The notes: a model not told the origin generated them from the sequence alone. A DNA stretch of 64,000 bases from Streptomyces sp. GKU 895 (GCA_002027195.1 MWJO01000003.1:62001-126000), one strand, 5' to 3'; positions 19,039-29,074 are shown, numbered from the stretch's first letter. Made by a program: numbers and translations.

Positions 19039-19142
19039 CACGCCTGTCGAGCGCGGTGTCGGCCACCAACTCGCAGACAGCCGACGGCCGTCTCTGCGAT
19101 CATCACGGGTCTGGGGCGGGACACCCGACAGGGGCGGTGCAG

Positions 19143-21872
19143 GTGGGCGGACAAGGAACCGGTGATCCTCGGCTCGTCTTTGCGGCGGAGCTCACCCGGC
19201 TGCGCCGCCGACTGCCCGACCTGTCGGACGAGGCCCTGGCCCGGCGGGCCAGCGCGATGGTGCTGCCGTCCGGGCGCCGGGTGCTTGTCAACGCACGTCG
19301 GCTCGGCGAATGGACCAGCGGGCAGTCGGTGCCCCGCCAGTTCGAGGCCGTCATGGCTTTGGTACGCGCCATCGAGCAGGCGGCCGGTGGTGCCACGTCC
19401 GACCGGACGGCGGTGGCGCGCTTGCAGAGTTTGTGGCGCGCCGCGCGGGAGCACCGCGGCGGCGGCCCCGTCACCCAAGTGCCGGAGCAGATCGCGCCGC
19501 CGCCGCGTAAGTCGCGGGCGCCGATCGTCATCGGGCGTCCGCCGAGCGATGCCGCCGCGCTGCGCCGGCGTGACGCGTTCGCCGAACGCATCGACGCGGG
19601 CCTGACCGATGATTCGGTACGACGGATCCTGCTCACCGGCGCGGGCGGCCTCGGCAAGTCGCAGCTGGCCGCGGCGGCTTTCCACCGTGCCAAGCAGCGA
19701 ACCGAGCTTCTGCTCTGGGTGGCCGCCGACAACCGTGCCTCCATCTTGGACGGTTACGCCCGCGCCTGGCGCGCACTCTCGCGGGCGAGCGTCACCGACG
19801 ACGGCCCCAACCCCGGCAACGACCCCGGCAGTGACGACGAGACACAGGCCGACCTGTTCCTCGCCTGGCTGCGGTCGGCCGGGGCGTCCTGGCTCGTGGT
19901 CCTCGACGACGTCGACGACGTCGGCGAAGTGGCCGGGCTGTGGCCGGCGGGGGAGGCCGGCCGGACCGTCGTCACCACCCGTCGGCGGGATGCCTCGCTG
20001 CTGCACCCGGGTGTGCGGGTGATCCCCGTCGGGGTGTTCACCGCCGAGGAGGCCACCGGGTACCTGGCCGAGCGGCTGTCGCTGGATGCGGGCCCCGCGG
20101 TGGAATCCGCGGCCGGATCGCAGGGGCTTTCGACGACGCATCGTCCTGAGGACCTGGCCGCCCTCGCCACGGTGCTCGGATGCTTTCCACTCGCCCTCTC
20201 CCAGGCGGCGGCCTTCCTCATCGACACCGGCATGGACCTGCCCTCCTATCTGAGCCTGCTGACCGACGAGCGGGAGAGTCTCGCCGGCCTGTTCCCGCCG
20301 TCGTCCCCCGCCGACGAGCACGACGGCACGGTGACGAGCACCCTCCAACTCGCCCTCGAACGAGCCGAGTCACTGGCCCCGCCCGGCGCTGCACGCGCCC
20401 TGCTCGAGTTGATCTCGCTGCTGGCGCCCGACGGCATTCCGGAGATGGTCCTGCTCGGCCCGGCGACCCGAGCCTGGCTCGGCGGCGACCGACCCTCCGG
20501 GCGAGGTGAACTCCCCGCGCGCATCGGCCTTCTGGCATTGCGAGCCCTGCACCGGTTGAGTCTCGTCACCCACCGGGGACCGTCGGGTCCGGCCGTCGTG
20601 GAGGTGCACTCCCTGGTCCAGCGGGCCGTCCGCGACGGCATACCGGGGGACCGCCGAGCCGGCATCGCCGGGGCGGCGGCCGACGCACTGGAAGAGGTGT
20701 GGTCTTCGCCCGAGTGCGCGCCCGAGACGATGACCATGCTGTACCGCAGCGCCGAGGCCCTGCTGGCGCACGCCGGCGATCATCTCTGGAGCGACGGCGG
20801 GATGCACCCACTGCTGCGCCGGTTGGGGCCGCACCTGGCGGGCCTGGGCCGCCACGCCGCGGCACGGACCATGGCGAAGGAACTCGCCGACCGGGCCGGG
20901 CGACGGCTCCCCGGCGGTCATCGGGACCTGCTGACGCTGCGGGCGCAGGTCGCTCAGGCCGAAGGAGACCTGGGGAACACCTCGGACGCCGTACGGCTGC
21001 TGGCGGAGCTCCGGAGCCAGGCGGAGGACTCTCTCGGTCAGGCCGACCCGGACACGCTGTCCATCCGGCTGCACGAGGCCCGCCTGCGGATGGAGTCAGG
21101 CCTGATCGTCGCCGCACTGGCCGACTTCGTCACGCTGGCCGCCGAGACGCGGTCGGTGCTCGCCGCGGACGACCCCCTGGTGACGGCGGCACAGGAGCAC
21201 GCCGCCCTCTGCCGCGGCCTGTCCGGGGATGCCGAGGGTGCCCGCGAGGCCTACACCGTGCTCGCCACGGACCTCGAGCGCAGCCTCGGCCCACGGCATC
21301 CGTCGACACTACGGATCCTCACCGATCTCAGCCGGTGGATCGGGGAGACGGGTGACGTGCGGTCCGCCGTCGCCACCTACCGCAAAGCGGTGGACGGACT
21401 GACCGGAGTCCTGGGCCGACTGCACCACGACACCCTCGTCGCCCGGCACAATCTCGCCTACTGGCACGGCATGGCCGGGGACCACGACCTGGCGGTCGAG
21501 CAACTCGTCACGGCGGCCGAGGACGCCGAACGCGTGCTCGGGGCCGAGCACCCCATGACCCTGACCTGCCGTGCCAACCTGGCCTTCTGGCGCGGGGCGA
21601 GCGGAGACACCGCCGCGGCGGCGGAACAACTCGAGCGGCTTCAGAGCACCGTCGAGCAGGTCTTCGGCGCCGACCACCCACGCTCCCTGCGCGTCCGGCA
21701 GCAGCGGGCCGAACTCCTGTACCGCGCCGGGGATCACACCACCGCGATGAGCCAACTCAACGCCGTGCTCGCCGACATGGTGCGGGTCCAGGGCGCCGAC
21801 CACCCTCGCACCCGCGAGACCGGGCAGCTGCTCACCGACTGGTCCGGGGAACGGGACGCCGCCGCTCCCTAG
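19143..21872 (+). CDS. STAND-class NTPase: N-terminal HTH-like domain, NB-ARC-type ATPase, TPR array
   Basis: A signal-transducing ATPase of about 909 residues. The N-terminal 90 residues look like an HTH/XRE-type domain (LTRLRRRLPDLSDEALARRA). A P-loop GAGGLGKSQLA at about 160-170, a Walker-B-like LVVLDDVDDV and a sensor-like VVTTRRRDASLL follow. The second half is a tetratricopeptide array with repeated ARHNLAYWHG and TCRANLAFWRG phrases. Such proteins switch on ATP binding when the repeat arm senses a ligand; in Streptomyces they are regulators or conflict-system sensors. The start is uncertain: GTGs at 19137 and 19143 are both possible after a GGGG-rich site, and upstream codons run into the overlapping hypothetical frame. 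The gene ends 9 bp from a convergent small membrane-protein gene. Confidence 0.82.
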   Translation: MGGQGTGDPRLVFAAELTRLRRRLPDLSDEALARRASAMVLPSGRRVLVNARRLGEWTSGQSVPRQFEAVMALVRAIEQAAGGATSDRTAVARLQSLWRAAREHRGGGPVTQVPEQIAPPPRKSRAPIVIGRPPSDAAALRRRDAFAERIDAGLTDDSVRRILLTGAGGLGKSQLAAAAFHRAKQRTELLLWVAADNRASILDGYARAWRALSRASVTDDGPNPGNDPGSDDETQADLFLAWLRSAGASWLVVLDDVDDVGEVAGLWPAGEAGRTVVTTRRRDASLLHPGVRVIPVGVFTAEEATGYLAERLSLDAGPAVESAAGSQGLSTTHRPEDLAALATVLGCFPLALSQAAAFLIDTGMDLPSYLSLLTDERESLAGLFPPSSPADEHDGTVTSTLQLALERAESLAPPGAARALLELISLLAPDGIPEMVLLGPATRAWLGGDRPSGRGELPARIGLLALRALHRLSLVTHRGPSGPAVVEVHSLVQRAVRDGIPGDRRAGIAGAAADALEEVWSSPECAPETMTMLYRSAEALLAHAGDHLWSDGGMHPLLRRLGPHLAGLGRHAAARTMAKELADRAGRRLPGGHRDLLTLRAQVAQAEGDLGNTSDAVRLLAELRSQAEDSLGQADPDTLSIRLHEARLRMESGLIVAALADFVTLAAETRSVLAADDPLVTAAQEHAALCRGLSGDAEGAREAYTVLATDLERSLGPRHPSTLRILTDLSRWIGETGDVRSAVATYRKAVDGLTGVLGRLHHDTLVARHNLAYWHGMAGDHDLAVEQLVTAAEDAERVLGAEHPMTLTCRANLAFWRGASGDTAAAAEQLERLQSTVEQVFGADHPRSLRVRQQRAELLYRAGDHTTAMSQLNAVLADMVRVQGADHPRTRETGQLLTDWSGERDAAAP

Positions 21873-21881
21873 AACCTCGCG

Positions 21882-22175
21882 TCAGCCCCGGCGGGCTTCG
21901 GCGGCCCGGCGGCGGACGGACACGAGTACCGCGCCACCGGCCGCGGCGAAGACGGTCCCCCCGACGGTCATCGAGATGTTCAGGCGCTCGCGGTCCTCGA
22001 TTCCGCGCAGTTGCCCGAGCGCCAGTTCCCGCTCCTGGTCCGAGAGCGGGCCGGCGAGTTTCTTCTCGGCCAGGATCCGCTCGCCCTTGTCGGCGTACGT
22101 CAGCATGCTCAGCCCCGCGACGAGGACCCCCAGCAGGATCATGAGAACGCCCACCACGGGCATGGTTCTGCGCAC
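21882..22175 (-). CDS. Small two-helix membrane protein
   Basis: A 97-residue protein with two hydrophobic helices (about 6-28, VVGVLMILLGVLVAGL; about 66-88, ISMTVGGTVFAAAGGAVLV) separated by a charged amphipathic segment (KKLAGPLSDQERELALGQLRGIEDRERL). A basic tail ends it. The topology suggests a hairpin in the cytoplasmic membrane. No family recognised. It lies convergent to the STAND gene and divergent from the unknown gene at 22490, sandwiched between them. Confidence 0.65.
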   Translation of the reverse strand: MRRTMPVVGVLMILLGVLVAGLSMLTYADKGERILAEKKLAGPLSDQERELALGQLRGIEDRERLNISMTVGGTVFAAAGGAVLVSVRRRAAEARRG

Positions 22176-22489
22176 GATGCCTCCTTGTCACCGGGCACCC
22201 GAAGGTGTCGCGGCAGCCGTCTGGAGGCGAGAACGTAGCCGACACAGCCCGGCCTTCTCTCCCCGCGGCACCAGCGACGCGCGCGTCGGCCCAGGTCGGA
22301 CGTCGGACGGTGGATTCCCCGTTGCGGCCCGGTCCGGGAATGCGGGAGGCCCTGGTCGCGCCCCGACGAGCCGGTGCCCCTTGCTCACGACAGGTTCCCG
22401 CCCGCGCGGCATCGGGCATCGTGCCCCCGGGCATCGGTCACCAAGGTGCGCGGTACGTACGGGCCGGGCTCCGGAAAGCGAGGACGCAC

Positions 22490-23578
22490 ATGACGGTCGC
22501 CGCCGCTCTCGAAGCGGCCATCGCGACGGCACGGTTGCGCGGTTGCGACCCGGCCGAGGCCGGCGCCTCAGCCAATGTCGCGCGGTTCGGCCGGATTCTC
22601 GCCGTCGGAGGGCGTACCTGGTGGCAGGTCGCCGAGGCGCTGGCGGGCGATCCACCGGACTTCGAGCGGGCGGGCGAACTGCTCAAGACCCGGCTGACGT
22701 TCGAGAACACCGGCCGGAACATGTACATCACCGCATTCGAGCAACATACGCGCATCGCCGCGGACGCACAGGTGCTGGGCTCCGGCACCGTCGACGACAC
22801 ACTCAGCCTGGCCCTGGCTCCCCTGTGCCCCCTGCTCGCCGAGGCGCAGGAGGCGCCCCGCAGCGCCATCCACGGCGTGCTGTCCGACGCGGCCGAACTC
22901 GCCGAGCTGCCCGGACGGATCGCGGATCTGGCGGCGCGGGCGTCCCGCAGCCGCACCTCGTGGGGCGGACAGCGACTCGAACGCCGTACAACGCAACTGC
23001 AGGACCGGCGAGACGAGTTGAAGGCAGGACGAGCCGAACGGATCGCACAGGCCGGGCGACAGGTGGCCGCCTTCGTCGCGGACCTCGGCATCACCGTCGC
23101 GCTGTTCGAGAACGCCTTCGGAGTCGGTTGCGCGCTCCCGGCGCCGGACACCGGCACGGGACCGGACGGCGGGGCCGCCGCGTCCTCGGCTTCCTTCCTG
23201 CTCAGGACCGAGGATCCTTGGCCGCCCGGCGCCCAAGCACGACTCGACTTGCAGCTGCGCGTCTGGCGCGTCGCTTCGGACCGCGTGGTGGCCATGTTCG
23301 CCGGCGACGACCTGGCCGACGACCGGCTGGACCGACTTGCCCCGCTGATCCGCGGGTTCATCGACGAGTACCCGGACGACACGATCGACCTCTTCTACGA
23401 GGAGGTGCTCAACCCGTTCTCCCTGGGCTACTACGCGAGGCTGGCCCTGACCGACGACGGGCAGCTGACCGAGACCGAACTGGACGGCCCCGCCCTGACC
23501 ACCCTGCGCGAGACGCTGGGTCCGAGCCTCGACGAAACCGGCCGCGAGGGCGACGACCGCTTGTACGGCGGCCCCTGA
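22490..23578 (+). CDS. Hypothetical protein, unknown family
   Basis: A soluble 362-residue protein. The ATG at 22490 follows GCGAGGA and begins a globular helical sequence; an upstream in-frame extension lacks coding bias. The middle (about 150-220) is a predicted coiled-coil (RLERRTTQLQDRRDELKAG). The C-terminal part contains acidic stretches (DEYPDDTIDLFYEEVLNPF). No catalytic motif is recognisable. It follows the STAND NTPase on the same strand and is separated only by the short membrane gene in reverse, so it could be an effector or partner of the same module. That link is inference from position. Confidence 0.65.
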   Translation: MTVAAALEAAIATARLRGCDPAEAGASANVARFGRILAVGGRTWWQVAEALAGDPPDFERAGELLKTRLTFENTGRNMYITAFEQHTRIAADAQVLGSGTVDDTLSLALAPLCPLLAEAQEAPRSAIHGVLSDAAELAELPGRIADLAARASRSRTSWGGQRLERRTTQLQDRRDELKAGRAERIAQAGRQVAAFVADLGITVALFENAFGVGCALPAPDTGTGPDGGAAASSASFLLRTEDPWPPGAQARLDLQLRVWRVASDRVVAMFAGDDLADDRLDRLAPLIRGFIDEYPDDTIDLFYEEVLNPFSLGYYARLALTDDGQLTETELDGPALTTLRETLGPSLDETGREGDDRLYGGP

Positions 23579-23614
23579 GAAACATCGTGTCGTCGATGCA
23601 GGTGATGAACAGGG

Positions 23615-24523
23615 CTATGCGCGTGGGGTTTCCTGGTGCTGGGCCGGCCGTGCGGCGACGGACAGGCCGTAGGTCCGTACGGCCGTGCCGGTGAAGACGT
23701 CTTGGCGCTCGGCCGGGCTGAGGCCCGCGACCAACTCGCGGGCGACGGCGATCACTTCGGTGTACGTGGCGGCGAGCCGGCAGACGGGCCAGTCGGAGCC
23801 GAACATCAGCCGCCGCGGGCCGAAGGCGTCCAGCACCGTGTCCGCGTACGGCCGGAGGTCCTCGACGCTCCACCGGTCCCAGTGGGCCTCGGTGACCATG
23901 CCGGAGAGTTTGCAGACGGTGTTGGGGAGGGCGGCGAAGTTCCGGATGTGCTGTGCCCAGGGGGCTGGTTCGCCGGAGGCGATGGGCGGCTTGCCGAGGT
24001 GGTCGAGGACGAAGGTGAGGCCGGGCAGTTGCTGCGCGGCCTCGACGGCCGCCGGGAGTTGGCGGGGCTGCACCAGGAGGTCGTAGACGAGTCCCGCCTC
24101 GGCGACCGCGCAGAGGCCGCGCAGTACCTCGGGGCGTACGAGCCAGCGCGGGTCCGGCTCGCCCTGCACCTGGTGGCGGATGCCCACCAGGTGTTCCCCT
24201 CCGGGGCCCGCGCGCAGTCCGGCGAGGGTTTCGACGACATCGGGGGCGGTCAGGTCGGTCCAGCCGACGACTCCGGCGACCAGGTCGCTCCCGGCGGCCA
24301 GGGCCAGGAACTCCGGGGTCTCCTCCGGCACGGTGATCGTCTGCACCAGCACCGTGGCGGTGACACCGGCCGAGTGAGCCTCCGGTGTCAGGTCGGCGAG
24401 AGTGAAGTCGCGCCGCAGCGGGGCGAGTGCGTCTCCCCTGATCCAGTCCTGGTCGCGGACGGACAGGTCCCACACATGGTGGTGGGCGTCCACGATGCCG
24501 GGCCCGGTGCCGGTCGCGGTCAC
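23615..24523 (-). CDS. Amidohydrolase-family lactonase, probable L-fuconolactonase
   Basis: Predicted to hydrolyse L-fucono-1,5-lactone to L-fuconate. The 302-residue product is a TIM-barrel amidohydrolase of the LigW/fuconolactonase branch, with the metal-site start VDAHHHVWD near residue 10, FVLDHLGKP in the middle and the late RLMFGSDWPV with its catalytic Asp. The GTG at 24523 is chosen because it overlaps the mutarotase stop by 4 bp (GTGA). It is the last gene of a six-gene operon whose other members supply every other step of non-phosphorylative L-fucose breakdown. It ends 37 bp from the convergent gene at 23578. Confidence 0.85.
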   Translation of the reverse strand: MTATGTGPGIVDAHHHVWDLSVRDQDWIRGDALAPLRRDFTLADLTPEAHSAGVTATVLVQTITVPEETPEFLALAAGSDLVAGVVGWTDLTAPDVVETLAGLRAGPGGEHLVGIRHQVQGEPDPRWLVRPEVLRGLCAVAEAGLVYDLLVQPRQLPAAVEAAQQLPGLTFVLDHLGKPPIASGEPAPWAQHIRNFAALPNTVCKLSGMVTEAHWDRWSVEDLRPYADTVLDAFGPRRLMFGSDWPVCRLAATYTEVIAVARELVAGLSPAERQDVFTGTAVRTYGLSVAARPAQHQETPRA

Positions 24524-24831
24524 AGTTCCCACACCACCGGCAGCGAGGCGTCCGCACCCTGCGCGGAGTAGTCGTGGACGACGTCGAGGAGTTCGGCCAT
24601 CCGGGCCTGCCAGGCGATGTTGACCGGGAGCTTGTCGAGTTCGGCGATCATCGCCTGGTAGTCCGCGACCTCCAGCACGTGGAACAGGTCCGTGCCGCTG
24701 CGCCAGATCGTCCATTCGCTCACCCCCGCGGCGCGGATGGCGGCGGTGAGTTCCTCGGGTACGGCCCGGTGCGCGGCCTCGTACTGCTCGATGCGGTCGG
24801 CGCGGACCTTGGTGTGCAGGGCGACCTTCAT
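24520..24831 (-). CDS. L-rhamnose mutarotase-family sugar epimerase, probable L-fucose mutarotase
   Basis: A 103-residue protein of the RhaM/DUF718 ferredoxin-like fold, interconverting alpha and beta anomers of a 6-deoxyhexose. The family pattern is clear: an N-terminal LHTKVRADRIEQYEAAH with its likely acid/base His, then WTIWRSGTDLFHVLEV and a C-terminal WQARMAELLD. Its position between a fucose dehydrogenase and a fuconolactonase makes L-fucose the likely substrate; from sequence alone L-rhamnose is equally possible. Start and stop overlap the neighbouring genes by 4 bp each. Confidence 0.85.
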   Translation of the reverse strand: MKVALHTKVRADRIEQYEAAHRAVPEELTAAIRAAGVSEWTIWRSGTDLFHVLEVADYQAMIAELDKLPVNIAWQARMAELLDVVHDYSAQGADASLPVVWEL

Positions 24832-25847
24832 GACGGCTCCTGTGATGGCATGGCTTCCTCGGCTGCGGGGACGGGGGTGTCCGGGGCCAGCAGGTCCTCG
24901 GCGCGCAGCTCGTGCCACAGGGCGTCCGGGATCGGGTGCCGTAGCTGTTCGACCATGTCGCGTACCTCGTCAGGGGAGCGCGCGCCGGTCAGGACGCTCG
25001 CGACCGCGGGGTGACCGAAGGGGAAGCGTGCCGCTGCGGCCCGCAGCGGCACGCCGTGGCGTTCGCAGACGGCCAGCAGCCGCAGTGCCCGGTCGAGCAC
25101 CGGCTGGGGAGCGGGTGCGTAGTCGTAGGTGGCTCCGGGCTTCGGCGCCGTCAGCAGCCCGGAGTTGAACACGCCGCCGATGAGCACGCTCCGGCCGCGG
25201 GCGGCCGCCTCGGGAAGCAGTTCACCGAGCCCGTCCTGTTCCAGGAGGGTGTAGCGGCCGGCCAGCAGCACCACGTCGATGTCGGTCTCGCGGACGAACC
25301 GGGCGGGCAGCGCGGACTGGTTCATCCCGACGCCGATCGCTCCGATCACGCCCTCGGCGCGCAGCCGCTCCAGGGCGGGGTAGGCCTCGCGGAGCGCCTG
25401 CTCGGCGTGGTCGTCCGGGTCGTGCAGCAGGGCCACGTCGACATGGTCGACACCGAGGCGTGTCAGGCTCGCCTCCAGGGAGCGCAGGACGCCGTCGGCG
25501 CTGAAGTCCCAGACGCGGCGGTGGGTGGCCGGGACGGCGAAGCCGTTGGCGAGGTCGTCGCCGGCATCGTCCTCCGGGTTCGGCACGAGGAGCCGGCCCA
25601 CCTTGGTGGAGAGGGTGTAGGTATCGCGGGGGCGGTCGCGCAGCGCGGCGCCGAGGCGCCGTTCCGACAGGCCGAGGCCGTAGTGAGGGGCGGTGTCGAA
25701 GGTGCGGATGCCGGCGGCCCAGGCCGCGTCCACCGTGGCGTGGGCGGTCTCGTCGGTGACCGGGTGGAAGAGGTTGCCGAGGGCGGCCGTGCCCAGGGCC
25801 AGCTCAGTGACCGGTACGGCGCTGCCACCCAGCCTGGTGGTCTTCAC
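24828..25847 (-). CDS. Aldo/keto reductase, probable L-fucose (D-threo-aldose) 1-dehydrogenase
   Basis: Predicted to oxidise L-fucose to L-fuconolactone with NAD(P)+. The 339-residue product is a classic AKR TIM barrel with the tetrad region FDTAPHYGLGLSE (Asp and Tyr), Lys in STKVGRL and His in ALLHDPDD. It resembles the D-threo-aldose dehydrogenase/pyridoxal-reductase-like branch. The ATG overlaps the stop of the upstream short-chain dehydrogenase by 4 bp, and its own stop overlaps the mutarotase start (ATGA). Its operon position supports L-fucose over other 6-deoxy sugars. Confidence 0.87.
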   Translation of the reverse strand: MKTTRLGGSAVPVTELALGTAALGNLFHPVTDETAHATVDAAWAAGIRTFDTAPHYGLGLSERRLGAALRDRPRDTYTLSTKVGRLLVPNPEDDAGDDLANGFAVPATHRRVWDFSADGVLRSLEASLTRLGVDHVDVALLHDPDDHAEQALREAYPALERLRAEGVIGAIGVGMNQSALPARFVRETDIDVVLLAGRYTLLEQDGLGELLPEAAARGRSVLIGGVFNSGLLTAPKPGATYDYAPAPQPVLDRALRLLAVCERHGVPLRAAAARFPFGHPAVASVLTGARSPDEVRDMVEQLRHPIPDALWHELRAEDLLAPDTPVPAAEEAMPSQEPS

Positions 25848-26617
25848 GACTCGGCCGCCGGGCGCAGCCGTAGCCCCTGCATGCCGCCGTCAACGGCGAG
25901 CGAGGTTCCGGTGACGGATGCCGCCGCCGGGCTCGCCAGGTAGACGATGGCGGCGGCGACCTCGTCGGCGGTGACCAGGCGTCCCATGGGCTGGCGGGCG
26001 TTGAGGGCGGCGCGCTCGGCCTCGGGGTCGGCGGCGGCGTCGAGGAGCCGGGCCACCCACGGGGTGTCGGCGGTGCCGGGGTTGACGCAGTTGACGCGGA
26101 TGCCCTCGCGGACGTGGTCGGCGGCCATGGCAAGGGTCAGAGAGAGCACCGCGCCCTTGCTGGCGCAGTACAGGGCGCGCTGCGGGAGGCCCGCGGTGGC
26201 GCCGATGGAACAGGTGTTGACGATGGCCGCAATGCCCGGACGGGCGGCGGCGGCGCGGCGCAGATACGGCAGCGCGGCACGGGAGGTGCGGACCAGGCCG
26301 AGGACGTTGACGTCGAGGACCCGGTGCCATTGGTCGTCGGGGTTGTCCTCGATGGTGCCGATGGCGCCGATGCCGGCGTTGTTCACGAGGATGTCCAGGC
26401 CGCCGAACCGCTCGGCGGCCTGTTCCACGGCGGCGCGCACCGAGCCGTCGTCCGTGACGTCGGCCTTGAGGCCGAGCAGCGGTTCGTCGACGCCGCTCGG
26501 TTCGAGGTCGAGCACGGCCACCGCCGCGCCTTGCGCGGCCAGCGCGCGGGCCGTGGCGAGCCCGATGCCGGAGGCGCCTCCGGTGACGACGGCCCTGAGT
26601 CCTGACAGTCCGGTCAT
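25844..26617 (-). CDS. Short-chain dehydrogenase, probable 2-keto-3-deoxy-L-fuconate 4-dehydrogenase
   Basis: A 257-residue SDR expected to oxidise 2-keto-3-deoxy-L-fuconate to the 2,4-diketo acid. Visible motifs are the nucleotide-binding TGGASGIG (residues about 12-19), NNAG, the catalytic Ser in NTCSIGA, YCASK (Tyr-x3-Lys) and a C-terminal SLAVDGGM. The ATG at 26617 overlaps the fuconate dehydratase stop by 4 bp. The sequence alone gives only the superfamily; the substrate comes from the operon, which supplies the dehydratase before it and the diketo-acid hydrolase after it. Confidence 0.87.
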   Translation of the reverse strand: MTGLSGLRAVVTGGASGIGLATARALAAQGAAVAVLDLEPSGVDEPLLGLKADVTDDGSVRAAVEQAAERFGGLDILVNNAGIGAIGTIEDNPDDQWHRVLDVNVLGLVRTSRAALPYLRRAAAARPGIAAIVNTCSIGATAGLPQRALYCASKGAVLSLTLAMAADHVREGIRVNCVNPGTADTPWVARLLDAAADPEAERAALNARQPMGRLVTADEVAAAIVYLASPAAASVTGTSLAVDGGMQGLRLRPAAES

Positions 26618-27966
26618 GCCGCATCCTCCTCGACGGTGCGGTCGGCGACCCAGAACGTCCCGTCCGGGTAGCGGTATTCGGCGATGGACTCCTCCCGCAT
26701 GGTGGCGGAGAATCCGGGGGCCAGTGGCGCGGTGTAGTGGCCGTCGCGCATCACGACGGGTGCGGTGAAGTGCTGGTGGAGGTGGTCGACGTACTCGATC
26801 ACCCGGTTCTGGGTGGTCCCGGACAGTGTCAGGTAGTCGAACATCGACAGGTGTTGAACCAGCTCGCACAGGCCGACCCCGCCGGCGTGCGGGCAGACGG
26901 GCACGCCGAACTTGGCGGCGAGCAGGAGGATGGCGAGGTTCTCGTTGACGCCGCCGACACGGGCCGCGTCGATCTGCAGGATGTCGATGGCGCCGGCCTG
27001 GAGGAGCTGTTTGAAGACGATGCGGTTCTGCACGTGTTCGCCGGTGGCGACCTTCACGGGGCCGACGCCCGTGCGGATCGCCGCGTGGCCGAGGATGTCG
27101 TCGGGGCTGGTGGGTTCCTCGATCCAGTACGGGTCGAACCCGGCGAGGGCGTTGGTCCATTCGATCGCCTCGTCCACGTTCCAGCGCTGGTTGGCGTCGA
27201 TGGCGATGCGGATGCCGTCGCCGACGGCGGCGCGGGCGGTGCGCAGGCGGCGGATGTCGTCGTCGAGGTCGGCTCCGACCTTGAGCTTGATCTGGGTGAA
27301 GCCGTCGGCGACGGCCTGCTTGGCGAGGCGGGTGAGCTTGTCGTCGGAGTAGCCGAGCCAGCCGGGGGAGGTGGTGTAGCCGGGGTAGCCGCGCTCGAGC
27401 AGGAGCGACTCGCGCTCGGCGAGGCCGGTGCGGCCCTCGCGCAACAGCCGGAGGGCTTCCTCGGGGCTGAGGGCGTCGGCGATGTAGCGGAAGTCGACCT
27501 GGGAGACGAGCCACTCGGGGTCGGCGTGGGCGAGCAGTTGCCACAGCGGTCTGCCGTCCCGCTTGGCGGCGAGATCCCACACGGCGTTGACGACGGCACC
27601 GATCGCCATGTGCATCACGCCCTTCTCGGGGCCGAGCCAGCGCAGCTGGCTGTCGCCGATCAGGTCGCGGTTGAGTGAGCCCGGGTCGGCGCACAACGCG
27701 TCCACGGACCGGCCGACGATGTGGGGCCGCAGTGCGTTGATCGCGGCGACCTGGACATCGTTGCCGCGGCCGATCGTGAAGGTGAAGCCGTGGCCCTCGA
27801 GCCCGTCAGCGGCATCGGTGCGCAGGATGACGTAGGCGGCGGAGTAGTCGGGGTCCGGGTTCATCGCGTCCGAGCCGTCCAGCTCCCGTGAGGTCGGGAA
27901 GCGGACGTCATAGGTGTCGACCGCGATGATCCTGGCGGTGGTTGCAGTCACGAAGGTGCCTTTCAC
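26614..27966 (-). CDS. L-fuconate dehydratase (enolase superfamily)
   Basis: Converts L-fuconate to 2-keto-3-deoxy-L-fuconate using Mg2+. The 450-residue protein carries the highly specific fuconate-dehydratase N-terminus ([30 protein letters not shown], given in part), which makes the assignment firm. The enolase-fold catalytic elements are also present: [29 protein letters not shown] and CPHAGGVG. The GTG at 27966 overlaps the stop of the upstream FAH-family gene (GTGA); an internal GTG five codons on, behind AAAGG, is an alternative. It is the second gene of the fucose operon and the best marker for its substrate. Confidence 0.93.
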   Translation of the reverse strand: MKGTFVTATTARIIAVDTYDVRFPTSRELDGSDAMNPDPDYSAAYVILRTDAADGLEGHGFTFTIGRGNDVQVAAINALRPHIVGRSVDALCADPGSLNRDLIGDSQLRWLGPEKGVMHMAIGAVVNAVWDLAAKRDGRPLWQLLAHADPEWLVSQVDFRYIADALSPEEALRLLREGRTGLAERESLLLERGYPGYTTSPGWLGYSDDKLTRLAKQAVADGFTQIKLKVGADLDDDIRRLRTARAAVGDGIRIAIDANQRWNVDEAIEWTNALAGFDPYWIEEPTSPDDILGHAAIRTGVGPVKVATGEHVQNRIVFKQLLQAGAIDILQIDAARVGGVNENLAILLLAAKFGVPVCPHAGGVGLCELVQHLSMFDYLTLSGTTQNRVIEYVDHLHQHFTAPVVMRDGHYTAPLAPGFSATMREESIAEYRYPDGTFWVADRTVEEDAA

Positions 27967-28813
27967 GCTTGGCCGAAGGTCTGGCGCTGGCCGCCGAGGC
28001 CGTCCACGGACAGCTCGACGGTGTCACCGGGGCGCAGGAACGGGGTGCCGGGCAGACCCAGGGCCACGCCCGCGGGGGTGCCGGTGTTGATCACGTCGCC
28101 CGGTTCGAGGACCATGTACCGGCTCAGGTAGGACACGATGTGGTCGACCGGGAAGATCATGTCGCTGGTGTGGCCGTCCTGCCGCTTCACGCCGTTGACG
28201 CTCAGGTGCAGTCCGAGGTTCTGCGGGTCGCCGATCTCGTCGGCGGTGACCAGCCACGGGCCGAGGGGGTTGAAAGTCTCGCAGGACTTGCCGAGGTCCC
28301 ACTGCGATGAGTACTCCAGCTGGAACTCGCGCTCGGAGACGTCATGGCTGATCGTGTAACCCGCGATCACGTCGCCTGCCGCCTCGGGGCCGTCGAGATA
28401 GCGCGCCCGGCGGCCGATGACCACCGCGAGCTCGACCTCCCAGTCGGTCTTCACCGAGCCGCGCGGGATCAGCACCTCGTCGCAAGGGCCTACGACCGTG
28501 CCGGGGTCCTTCATGAACACCACCGGACGCGGCGGGATCGGTGCGCCGGTCTCGGCTGCGTGGTCACGGTAGTTCAGGCCGATGCAGACGATCTTGCCGG
28601 GACGGGCGACGGGTGCGCCGATCCGCAGACCGTCCGGGTCCAGTTCGGGCAGCGCGCCGGCAGCGACCGCCGCGCGTGCCCGGTGCACACCGTCCCGGCG
28701 AGGAAGGCGCCGTCGATGTCCGAGGTCACCGAGGACAGATCCAGCAGCCGACCGTCCTCGGTGCGGACAGCGGGCCGTTCCTCACCGGGGGAGCCGACTC
28801 GTAGCAGTTTCAC
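27963..28813 (-). pseudogene. Fumarylacetoacetase-family 2,4-diketo-3-deoxy-L-fuconate hydrolase, frameshifted
   Basis: Expected last catabolic enzyme, splitting the 2,4-diketo acid to pyruvate and L-lactate. About 284 residues when repaired. FAH motifs are clear: CIGLNYRDHAAE, VVFMKDPGT, the metal-binding DWEVELAVVIG, AGYTISHDVSERE and NTGTPAGVALG. The first 40 codons (from the GTG at 28813, with AAGGAAG upstream) are in one frame and the rest in another. Restoring one base in the CCC run at 28694-28696 gives a continuous AFLAGDGVHRARAAV. It leads the fucose operon and couples to the dehydratase by 4 bp, so it is unlikely to be truly inactive. Confidence 0.87.
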
Positions 28814-28921
28814 TGGGCAGCTTCCTTGTCATGCGGGATTGATCCGGGGCAAGGCCGACCGCGGGGCCGGGCCGCCTGTGTCCTGAGCTGGACGGTTCCC
28901 TGCGGTTGCCCCCACGGGGAC

Positions 28922-28936
28922 AGTCATCGGATGTAT
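28922..28936. promoter_or_regulatory. Candidate operator AGTCAT-CGG-ATGTAT
   Basis: Dyad with a 3-bp spacer about 110 bp upstream of the catabolic operon start; its right arm equals that of the sites at 255 and 28981. A GntR/FCD regulator gene lies in the locus. Confidence 0.45.
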
Positions 28937-28980
28937 GGCGGCACAGTGACCTTAGGGTGCGGACGTCTCGCTGACAATGG

Positions 28981-28995
28981 ATTCCTCGGATGTAT
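28981..28995. promoter_or_regulatory. Candidate operator ATTCCT-CGG-ATGTAT
   Basis: Matches the reverse complement of the site at 29421-29435 in 14 of 15 positions, which is unlikely by chance in such a short region. Confidence 0.5.
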
Positions 28996-29074
28996 TTGCT
29001 CGGCCTTGGCTGCCCGGCGTTCGCCAGCGCCTCTCTTGCCAAGGCGGGAGTAGCCAGGAGGGGTGGCAGGTGGC

